DNA of 54,961 nt from positions 489,169-544,129 of the forward strand of contig MJCC01000007.1 in assembly GCA_001766655.1 (NCBI GenBank). The letters are read 5' to 3'. Source of the stretch: Phytomonas francai. Lineage: Eukaryota > Euglenozoa > Kinetoplastea > Trypanosomatida > Trypanosomatidae. Shown in pieces: positions 8,246 to 15,761 of this stretch. Under the pieces are notes generated by a model. It saw only the letters and a program-made list of their open reading frames with translations. It was not told the DNA's origin and made no database searches. Made by a program: the position numbers and the translations under genes. The stretch's first letter is position 1; each line of letters starts with the position of its first letter.

Positions 8246-11200
8246 CTAATCTGCATCTACTTTTTGCACAAAGGAGGTATGGTGAGTGTACAGCTCTACA
8301 ATAAGTTGATACAGCAGCGCCCGTAAGTGATTCTGTGCCTTGGCTAAACTAATACGCTTGTCTGGATTATTTTGAGTAAGATCGCAGACTATCGCAAGCT
8401 CTGGGTATGCATGGAGCATTTCTTCACCTGGGGAAATACCCTCTCGAAAATTCCTCAGCACGTCAAGGCGTTCCGCGATTGTCTTTGGCAGGATGTACAT
8501 CTCCGCCAGCAGTATTCCCAAGGAGAAAGCATCCGAGGCCGTTGTGCAGACGCCACCACGAATCTGCTCAGGGCTTGAATAAAGAGGCGACCCCACCCCC
8601 GTAGTATTCACGCCTTTAGTAGCAGAATGGTTATTCGCCACACCACGAAACCTGGGATGACCGACCAGCTTGGCGAGGCCAAGATCGCTCAGACGGACCT
8701 GCACCAGCGTCCGCTGCAACCATTTAAAAGTTTTATGCACCTCAGCATCCATAATGGCGGGCACCGCACCACTCTCAGGGGCGTCCGCGCTAGCAGAGGT
8801 AGAGAACAGGCACTGAGGAGACGAGAAGTGCCTTCGGTTCCGGATTATGAGCTCTTCCGCAATCTGATGTGGGGTATTCAAGAGTAAAGAGATTGTTTCG
8901 TCGTCGTAACTGGGTTCAACGATATCAGTCTTGCTGGACAGAATTCGAGATGTTTGGGGGTGGTTGTTCTGAAAGGGAACTTTAAATGGGGGCATTGTGG
9001 GCATTTTTGCATGTTTTCCTCTGAACGATGGCACAGCTCCTTGCCAGAGCCCGTTGGGGTACAAAAGATAGTTTAGGCCAGCCCTCTGTCTTACAGGCAC
9101 AAGAGCCCCAGGGGTGGGGTTGGCGGTGTCAACCACTCCTCTCCACTCACTATTTCTCCGCCTTAGATTGCATACATCCGCCTCTGGAGAGATTTCTTCA
9201 ATGCCATCGCTCTCGGATTCGGCCTCTAAGCTACTGTCACTCCCAACATCCAGGTTTGCATGCTGGCAGCGGAAGTCTAAAAGAACGTTTGAAGGTTTAA
9301 TATCTCGATGCAGGATGCCGCGTCGGTGCAAATACCGGAGGCCTGAGATAAGCTTCAGCGCAATGACAAGATTTCCGAGCCGATCCACACTCTGTCGCTG
9401 CGAAAGGTAATTCGCGAGCGTAGTTTGGCAGAACTCCATTTGCAAAAAAACAACGCGAGAGCCAATTATTGTGCGCCCTCGTTCGCTATTGCGATAAAAA
9501 TCGCCCGTGTGTTTTAGCACTTGAGGATGAACCGGAGATGGAATGTGCGCTTCCGAGAAGGACGTTGATATCAACGAGGAGCTCCTTGAGGGGCTCTGGT
9601 CCCCCTCCGTCAAATCACTCACACCGGTGGAGGATGAAGAGAAGGAAGAAGAGCTCGATGACTCCTCCTCACTTTCAGACTCGATGCGGCCCGGGTAGTC
9701 GAGGGTCCGCGAGGTGTGCTGGTCCCCCCCCGGCTGCAGCCGTAGGTTCCCCCAGCGCCAGCTGGGGACGCGCGGCGGTGCCCCACCCGAGACCGGGCCT
9801 CCAGTCGCACGAGGGTGGGCCGGGGACGGGCCTGTGCCGGGAGAGCCCATTTCCGGGCCCCATCCCGAGACACCTTTCACAGCGGTGCCAGCCCTGGGCG
9901 GCCGGAGAATACCCGCCTCGCGTGGGCGGCACAACCCAATTCGGAGGAGCTGCTGCGCCCGCTTCGGCGTGATCAGCTCTGACCAGCAGGCGTAGTAGCG
10001 CACGAGGTGTGGGTCGCTCAGGGTGGAGTGCACGCGCACCTCTTGCAGCACGTCCTTCTCGCTCGCGTAGTCCCGCACGACGAGGATCTTAATCGCGTAG
10101 AGGACCCTTGTCATGCGGTGTCGCACGAGCAGCACGGCGCCAAAGCCGCCGGAGCCTAGTAAGTGCAGGGGTTCGAAGTTTTCATCGAAGAAGGAGCTGA
10201 TCGTTTCCACATCGGGCTGCTCTTGGTGGAGGGCACCCTCAATGATGTGGGTCAAGGGCTCGTGCGAAAGTGACCTCCCCACGAAGTTGATTGCTTTAAA
10301 ATGAGAGAGTTTATGTGCACTCCTACTGTCTTTGTGGTCGCTGTCGGGGTGGGTGGAAACGTACGTGATGAGACGTTGCCCTTGATTGCGGTCCTCTGCA
10401 AGGCCGGTACTTCCCAGCGAGACTATTGAATTGCTAGGCGCTTTGAACCTGATCCTCTGTTGACTCTCAAAGTGTTTGGGGGTCAAAATGATCACATGCG
10501 GTTGTGATGGGAGATCACTCGAATATGGAACGAGAATATTATCTGAGAGTGGGGTCGAGGTATTAGTTTGTGTAGCATCCTCGATTTTCTGAACTACTGA
10601 TAGCTGAGTAAGCTGTCCTTCGTCGCAAAAGCGAAAGTCTAACATAAAGGCACCAGTAATGGCTAGCCCCGTAGTCTGCCCGAGGCTCACGCTGTGCTCC
10701 GACATTATTGGGACATCTCCCGTATCCGGTAACCACGTAATATGAATATTCGGAGTTTCTTCCTCAGCATTGGATTGCTGGGAGCCTTCCCGCTTGAATA
10801 TGACCACCACAGGCAACGCCATCAGTTGAGGTAATGAGGAAGAGCGCAAGTAGCGCATGTGCGCTTTGGGCTCCGCAAAGAGACTCTTATCGCTTCTGAG
10901 AGAGCTTTCATCTTTCACGCCTTTGATCAGTAGAGCTGAAGTCGATATTTGTCGGCCAAAGATGTTGCTAGCATTGTTGTTGGTGTCGTTGCATATCTCT
11001 TCCTTTGACGGCATTCCTAACTCAAGTGTGTGATCGATGAGTTGAATTTGATGCCTTATTGAACGCCTTTTATTGATTGTGAACTTTTCATACCAAGAGA
11101 CCTGGACTAAACTCGATAGAACGTGAATCCCCAAAAGCGCACGCCGCTGGGGAGCAACGCCCGCACGCGTGGTCGAATCCTTGAAACTGGGTGAGAGAGT

Positions 11201-12019
11201 TGAAGGCGCCGCATGCCAAGTGTCCTCAACCCCCTCACTTGCATCATCCTCAAGGGAAGCTATGTGCCACGTGCCCGACCACACATCCACCTCGAGGTAC
11301 GTCTCCTCCGTCTTACGCAGGGAGACGATTCGATGGAAGGGCTGCGGGCCCTCGGCCCTTTGACGGCCTAAGCTATTCCAGGACTTTTGCGCAGTCTCGT
11401 GGGGGATCCAGCCCTGGAGAGGGTGGCACCAAAACCAGAGTGCACTTCGCCGCTCCTGCGCGTGGCGCGTTGCCGTTTGGTCGGGGTGGCTCGTCCCCAT
11501 GGCCTCGCCGAAAGGATGCAGGGAAGAGGGGGATCGCGTGCGGCACGGCGTGAGCACGGCAAGCCAATTCGAGGGATGCTGCACGCGCTGCACCCAGTCC
11601 ACCTCAGATACCGCCTCACACGCAGCACTCGCGCTTGCGGTGTCGAGCAACCCGGTATGCGCGGAAGGGTAGAGATCTTCCTTTTTAAGCGAAGGCATTT
11701 CTGAACAACCGGGTAGGAGATAATCTTCAGTGCCTTGGGCATCCTGACGCCCCGCTTTTTGGGAAGGGGCGGTAGTATCAGCGTCGATCGTTTGGGGCTT
11801 CGCACCTCCAGAGGAGGCACTGCACACACACTGCGCAAGCGATGCGGTTGAGGTTCCTAGACTCGTCAGCCCACCCCGTCGCTCGGGATTCAAAGGAACC
11901 GGAATGCACCAGCGGGGGGACTGGGGTCGCTCGAGGGAATAGCAATACAGAGTAGCATCTAGTCCCACAAGGAGTATAAAAACTTTTTCAAAAGAGGGTA
12001 TACTGGACTCCGTGTGCAT
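8246..12019 (-). CDS. PEK-type eIF2alpha kinase with PERK-like N-terminal blades
   Basis: The 1257-residue protein would phosphorylate the serine of eIF2alpha and lower translation initiation under stress. The kinase core starts with a glycine loop (LGSGGFGAV, 621-629) and lysine 644 (YAIKIL). It has the eIF2-kinase-specific FLQMEFCQTTLANYL (858-872), HRD at 904-906, and an activation segment ending SPEQIRGG (1149-1156). The DFG motif reads DLG (1112-1114). An insert of about 165 residues separates the N-lobe strands, as in PERK, GCN2 and HRI. A second insert of about 190 residues lies between KPSNVLLD and DLG. Residues about 13-30 and 240-255 resemble blades of the PERK/IRE1 lumenal propeller, yet no signal peptide or transmembrane segment is seen, so it is probably cytosolic. 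The start is ATG 12017-12019. The family call is firm; substrate specificity is inferred. Confidence 0.88.
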   Translation of the reverse strand: MHTESSIPSFEKVFILLVGLDATLYCYSLERPQSPRWCIPVPLNPERRGGLTSLGTSTASLAQCVCSASSGGAKPQTIDADTTAPSQKAGRQDAQGTEDYLLPGCSEMPSLKKEDLYPSAHTGLLDTASASAACEAVSEVDWVQRVQHPSNWLAVLTPCRTRSPSSLHPFGEAMGTSHPDQTATRHAQERRSALWFWCHPLQGWIPHETAQKSWNSLGRQRAEGPQPFHRIVSLRKTEETYLEVDVWSGTWHIASLEDDASEGVEDTWHAAPSTLSPSFKDSTTRAGVAPQRRALLGIHVLSSLVQVSWYEKFTINKRRSIRHQIQLIDHTLELGMPSKEEICNDTNNNASNIFGRQISTSALLIKGVKDESSLRSDKSLFAEPKAHMRYLRSSSLPQLMALPVVVIFKREGSQQSNAEEETPNIHITWLPDTGDVPIMSEHSVSLGQTTGLAITGAFMLDFRFCDEGQLTQLSVVQKIEDATQTNTSTPLSDNILVPYSSDLPSQPHVIILTPKHFESQQRIRFKAPSNSIVSLGSTGLAEDRNQGQRLITYVSTHPDSDHKDSRSAHKLSHFKAINFVGRSLSHEPLTHIIEGALHQEQPDVETISSFFDENFEPLHLLGSGGFGAVLLVRHRMTRVLYAIKILVVRDYASEKDVLQEVRVHSTLSDPHLVRYYACWSELITPKRAQQLLRIGLCRPREAGILRPPRAGTAVKGVSGWGPEMGSPGTGPSPAHPRATGGPVSGGAPPRVPSWRWGNLRLQPGGDQHTSRTLDYPGRIESESEEESSSSSSFSSSSTGVSDLTEGDQSPSRSSSLISTSFSEAHIPSPVHPQVLKHTGDFYRNSERGRTIIGSRVVFLQMEFCQTTLANYLSQRQSVDRLGNLVIALKLISGLRYLHRRGILHRDIKPSNVLLDFRCQHANLDVGSDSSLEAESESDGIEEISPEADVCNLRRRNSEWRGVVDTANPTPGALVPVRQRAGLNYLLYPNGLWQGAVPSFRGKHAKMPTMPPFKVPFQNNHPQTSRILSSKTDIVEPSYDDETISLLLNTPHQIAEELIIRNRRHFSSPQCLFSTSASADAPESGAVPAIMDAEVHKTFKWLQRTLVQVRLSDLGLAKLVGHPRFRGVANNHSATKGVNTTGVGSPLYSSPEQIRGGVCTTASDAFSLGILLAEMYILPKTIAERLDVLRNFREGISPGEEMLHAYPELAIVCDLTQNNPDKRISLAKAQNHLRALLYQLIVELYTHHTSFVQKVDAD

Positions 12020-12438
12020 GCAAGAAGAGGTTATTTATCTACTATAGTGATTATTCAACTGTAAATCCTACATAGGCATCATATTAGGAAGAACAGGAAG
12101 AGATGATGGAACACAAAATTTTACTCAGATTTCCTTCTCATAGGTCAGAAAAGGAAAAAGTGTTTTTGTTACACACTCTTACCATCGCCTGAGACTGAAG
12201 ACCTTTATCCTTTCACCTTATCTGCAGCTACCTATTAACCGTGTCTTATGGTTGTGCTTACGCACACATGATTAAGAGATTCTTGGGCAACAGTACATCC
12301 TCCTTGGGGAATTAGGAAAGCCTAGCTTTAGTGAACTTTAGAGCAGTCAAGATCAAATACGCAAGAAGTATGCCCCCCCCCCCTCCCCAAAATAAATAAA
12401 GCACTCCTTTTCGCTTATCTCTGCAACCCGTTCAAGGT
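12020..12438. other. AT-rich spacer with poly-C run
   Basis: No gene is seen. A run of 11 C, then T and 4 C (12373-12388) lies about 50 bases beyond the PUS3 stop, so it is a G-run in that transcript's 3' UTR. On the minus strand, the last bases before the kinase ATG include two AG dinucleotides (tatagtag) that could serve as acceptors. Confidence 0.5.
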
Positions 12439-13914
12439 TTACCCTTTCAGTGATTTTAGTTGGCTAGCGTTGCGCTTGGCGCCCGCTGCTTTTTTGGCTT
12501 CATTGAGATTGAACCTAGCTTTCTTCTTCCCAGTAAGCACGCTCACCTGTTCCTCGTATGTACGCTCGGTTTCGCGCTCGAGTAAAGATACGTATCCTTT
12601 CAGAAGAGGATGACAAGCACTTTTATTTTTCAGAGTACAAGAATCACCACTTTGACTCTCCGAAGGACTTCCATCAGTGTTGACTACCTCCGAAGAAGTC
12701 TCTTTCTTTTGTTGCTGCTGTTGTTTATAGAGCGCATCCTTGGACTGCATCTGGTGGTATAAATTATACTTGCGAATCTTGAGGTTTTCGTGAGTGCGGG
12801 GCTCCGTCCAATCGCACCCGGTGATGTCCCACACATCTATCAGAGCCTGACGATCATCCTCGAAACCGCACGGCTCGTGAACGACCTTTCGCGAATGAGA
12901 GGAAGATCCTTCGACCTCCGTACAGTCTTCGAGTCCGCGATACCACGAAACCAGCTGCCGGCGCATCGCCTCCGCGGAGGTCGCGCGGATCAGCAGCGCC
13001 GTGCAAATGTCCTGCAGCTCGTGCACTACGATCTCGAAGGCGCGATGGGAGAACTGCCAACTTATGTCTTTGAACCCGCACTCCCAGAGAATAAGCGGGT
13101 TGGCGTCCGCCAAGGGGTAGACCGGCTTTTGATCACCGCGCTCCAGAAGCTGGGGAACTACCTCGGGGGACTCCAGGCCACGCCCGACAAGGAAAAGCAC
13201 CTCCATCGTGGACCGGATTTGGTGATATAAGAAGGAGTTCGCCGTGATCTCAAAGTACGAGATCACCTCAGGCAGGTACTCACTGCGGTGGATCCCGACC
13301 GCGCTAACTGTGCGCTCAAAGTTGCTCACATTCACGACATCAATCTTGCAGAAGTTGCGGAAGTTATGCGTCCCTAAAAAGTAGCTCGCGGCGCGAGCCA
13401 TCGCGTCGAGGTTCAGCCCACGATGCGCAAAGTAGTAGCGGTAGGTCCGACTGATGCAGGAAAAGCGCGCGTCAAAGTCGTCGGAAACATACGAAAAGCC
13501 CACAATGCGGATCGTCGGCGGAAGGGTACTGTTCAGCATCTGACCGTAATCCAGCGGTGGCTTCTGCACCGGATCGTCTGGCCACGAACTGGCCCTCGCT
13601 TTCAGTGAAAAGACGTTTCCAAGGGCGCTGACGCCCTTGTCGGTGCGCCCGCACCGACCGAATTTCTCCGGACCGCTCTCTGGAATCAGTCGGAGGTGCT
13701 TAAGGGCGTCGCAGACGATGCCCTCAACAGTATTCTCCGTCTCCCCCTGCTTTGCGAGGCCATCGTGCACGTGGCCGTGGTAGGCTAAGCGCAGCGCAAT
13801 CATACGGCTCGGATAGTTGTCAAAGACAAAGGCCCGATCAACCTTTCTTCGCTTTTTATTACCGCTCCCGCCGTTGGAAACTGGTGTAGACGATGTGCTC
13901 ATTTTTTGAGACAT
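12439..13914 (-). CDS. PUS3: tRNA pseudouridine(38/39) synthase
   Basis: This TruA-family enzyme isomerises uridine 38 or 39 in the tRNA anticodon stem. Residues 85-100 hold the catalytic motif GRCGRTDKGVSALG with aspartate 92. Eukaryotic Pus3 features follow: FSLKAR, YRYYFAHRGLN, GTHNFRNFCKID and the C-terminal FLYHQIRSTMEVLFLVGRGLE. This last motif separates Pus3/Deg1 from Pus1. The protein is 491 residues from ATG 13912-13914. The frame is open 77 codons further upstream, but only to a TTG, and a pyrimidine tract plus AG (13982-14020) lies inside that stretch, so the ATG at 13914 or the next one at 13902 is preferred. A basic patch (NKKRRK) near residue 19-24 could be a nuclear signal. The tail after residue 400 is polar with a glutamine run. 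Confidence 0.93.
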   Translation of the reverse strand: MSQKMSTSSTPVSNGGSGNKKRRKVDRAFVFDNYPSRMIALRLAYHGHVHDGLAKQGETENTVEGIVCDALKHLRLIPESGPEKFGRCGRTDKGVSALGNVFSLKARASSWPDDPVQKPPLDYGQMLNSTLPPTIRIVGFSYVSDDFDARFSCISRTYRYYFAHRGLNLDAMARAASYFLGTHNFRNFCKIDVVNVSNFERTVSAVGIHRSEYLPEVISYFEITANSFLYHQIRSTMEVLFLVGRGLESPEVVPQLLERGDQKPVYPLADANPLILWECGFKDISWQFSHRAFEIVVHELQDICTALLIRATSAEAMRRQLVSWYRGLEDCTEVEGSSSHSRKVVHEPCGFEDDRQALIDVWDITGCDWTEPRTHENLKIRKYNLYHQMQSKDALYKQQQQQKKETSSEVVNTDGSPSESQSGDSCTLKNKSACHPLLKGYVSLLERETERTYEEQVSVLTGKKKARFNLNEAKKAAGAKRNASQLKSLKG

Positions 13915-14384
13915 CTCCTTAAATATAGATATGCACCCGTTTTCTTTACCGTTGGGTTCATGCAAATTGACGGAACCGTTGCTATTTGTGTGAAAGGTAT
14001 GGGGAGGGGAAAATGAAAATGCCCAAAAAATTATAGGCTGCGTCCGTGGACCGGAGAAAATATATCGAAAGACGTTTGCTAGCAATACATACCACACACT
14101 ATTGGATAAAAGCCATGCTATGCGTGTGAAAAGATACAATCCCAAATTGATTGCTTACATTTGAAAGGCATACCCTTTTTTTTTTTTTAGGGGGGGGGGG
14201 GGGAGTCATTTTTAAAGGAATATTGTTTAAAGAATTTCGATTACTACTATTTGTTAGGTTCTAGGATTTCGTGTGGAAAACTTTTCAAAGGAGAAAACGC
14301 GCCAAATACTATTTCTGCAGAAGGCTTCACTTCTGACGACCTGTAAGCCTCAAGGCTGGCGTCCGGCATCCGAGAACCCTTCGC
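13915..14384. other. Spacer with paired T and G runs
   Basis: No gene is seen beyond the PUS3 leader. T-run 14176-14188 followed by 14 G (14190-14203) reads on the minus strand as 14 C and then A-rich sequence. The first 40 bases downstream of the PPCDC stop (14345-14384) are GC-richer, as in a 3' UTR. Confidence 0.5.
13982..14020 (-). promoter_or_regulatory. Predicted trans-splice acceptor of PUS3
   Basis: On the minus strand a pyrimidine-rich tract (ttttcccctccccataccttt) leads to an AG at 13983-13982, about 70 bases before ATG 13914. This supports the shorter start choice. Confidence 0.5.
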
Positions 14385-15095
14385 TTAATCCGTAGGCACC
14401 GATGCCTCGACCTCGTTGAGCTTTCTCTCTCGTATGAGCGCCATGGTGTGCGATATCACCGCCGCGATATCCTCCGGCGACGCCATGCCGCCGATCCCGA
14501 CATCCCCGCAGGCCAGACGCTTCGAGACGGGGTTCACGACCTGGAACATGGCGTCCTCGAGGGTCGCCGGGCGGGCGGGGGTGGCGGCGGCCGAGGCCTC
14601 CCCCCCTTCGACCGCGTACCACGCGCGGAGCCGCGCGAGGTGGTCGTCCGTCACGGGGTGCGTCCACATCGCGGTGTTCATCGCCGGGCAGAGGACGACG
14701 GGCTTCCGCCGGACCTCCCAGGCCCGCATGACGCAGCTGACGAGGTTGTCGCAGAGCCCGCCGGCGAGCTTCGCGAGCGTGTTCGCGTCGAGCGGCGCGA
14801 GCACGACGAGGTCGGCCCAGCGCCGCAGCTCGATGTGGATGACGGCGTCGTTCACGCCCTGCCAGGCCGCCCACTCCTGCGTGTCTGTCAGGATGCTCGG
14901 GAAGGGGACGCCGGTCCGGGAGGGCTGCGCGCGGCGAAGGAAGTGCAGCGCGGGCGTCGTCGCGGCGATCCGGACGCAGCAGTGCTCGCCGGCGAGCTCG
15001 TCGAGCAGCAGGCCGGTCTTCACCGCCGCGACGCTGCCCGTGATGAGGATGAGCAGGTTCACCCGAGGTGGGGGGGACGGTGACGCCGTTGACAT
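14385..15095 (-). CDS. PPCDC: Phosphopantothenoylcysteine decarboxylase
   Basis: This flavoprotein decarboxylates 4'-phosphopantothenoyl-cysteine to 4'-phosphopantetheine, the third step of coenzyme A synthesis. The 236-residue protein matches the usual length of the monofunctional eukaryotic enzyme. Visible features are the FMN-binding start LLILITGSVAAVK (14-26), the catalytic histidine 87 in IHIELRRWAD, the LDANTLAKLAGGLCDNL loop (102-118), PAMNTAMW (137-144) with asparagine 140, and cysteine 196 in the LACGDVGIGGM flap. All key residues of the HAL3/PPCDC family are present. The open frame reaches a GTG at 15104; the ATG at 15093-15095 is chosen. No fused CoaB domain is seen. The gene is very GC-rich throughout. 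Confidence 0.94.
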   Translation of the reverse strand: MSTASPSPPPRVNLLILITGSVAAVKTGLLLDELAGEHCCVRIAATTPALHFLRRAQPSRTGVPFPSILTDTQEWAAWQGVNDAVIHIELRRWADLVVLAPLDANTLAKLAGGLCDNLVSCVMRAWEVRRKPVVLCPAMNTAMWTHPVTDDHLARLRAWYAVEGGEASAAATPARPATLEDAMFQVVNPVSKRLACGDVGIGGMASPEDIAAVISHTMALIRERKLNEVEASVPTD

Positions 15096-15761
15096 CCCTC
15101 GCACAGGTGCTTTTTTGTCTCCTCACAGACTTGTGATAGGATCTATCGTTGCTAAAAAGGAATAGGTGAGGGTTGGATTGGAAGGTGTTACACTGCAAAG
15201 TATTGAAACGGAACTTTGAACAAGACTATAAAGAAGAAATGCACAGAGGAAGAGGAGAACAAATGGGAATGGGTTGGCGACAAGTGACAGAGATTCCCCC
15301 CCCACCCCTTTTTTTATTTTTTCGGGGACTTTGTCTTTAGAATGCATGTTCTTGTACGCTAACGTTTCATATGGAAAGGTAAATCTGCTTGGGAACTCAC
15401 CGCATGTGATCATTTTCTTTTTTATAGCTTCTTAAAAGGACTTACTGGTTTGCATGCATATATAGAGATATACGTTAGAGCAAATAGGGAAGCGATTGCG
15501 TCGAATTAAAGGGACTAAAATAGTGGATATGATTCGATGTTAGGGAATAGACCAAGGAGTAGTTTTAAGGACCAGCACTGCATCTTTAGTTCTTGCGTAA
15601 GTAGGTGTAATTGTTTATAAAAAAAAAAAAAAAGAGAGCAACTACCGCAGTGAGAAGATACGTGCAGCTTGAAAATAGAATTGAAGTTTGCTTATCTCCT
15701 TCATAACCCTTCCCACACCTTCCCTTCCGCTTGTACATTCTTTCACTCCCTCTGCACAGTT
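15096..15761. other. AT-rich spacer
   Basis: No gene is seen. It contains an 8-C run (15296-15303) next to T-rich sequence and an A-run at 15621-15633. On the minus strand a tract cctattcctttttag near 15152-15168 is a plausible acceptor for the PPCDC mRNA. Confidence 0.5.

Noticed and set aside
13915..14145. 77-residue N-terminal extension of PUS3 from a TTG
   Set aside because: It starts with a non-ATG codon, and a pyrimidine tract plus AG lies within it, so it is more likely leader sequence.
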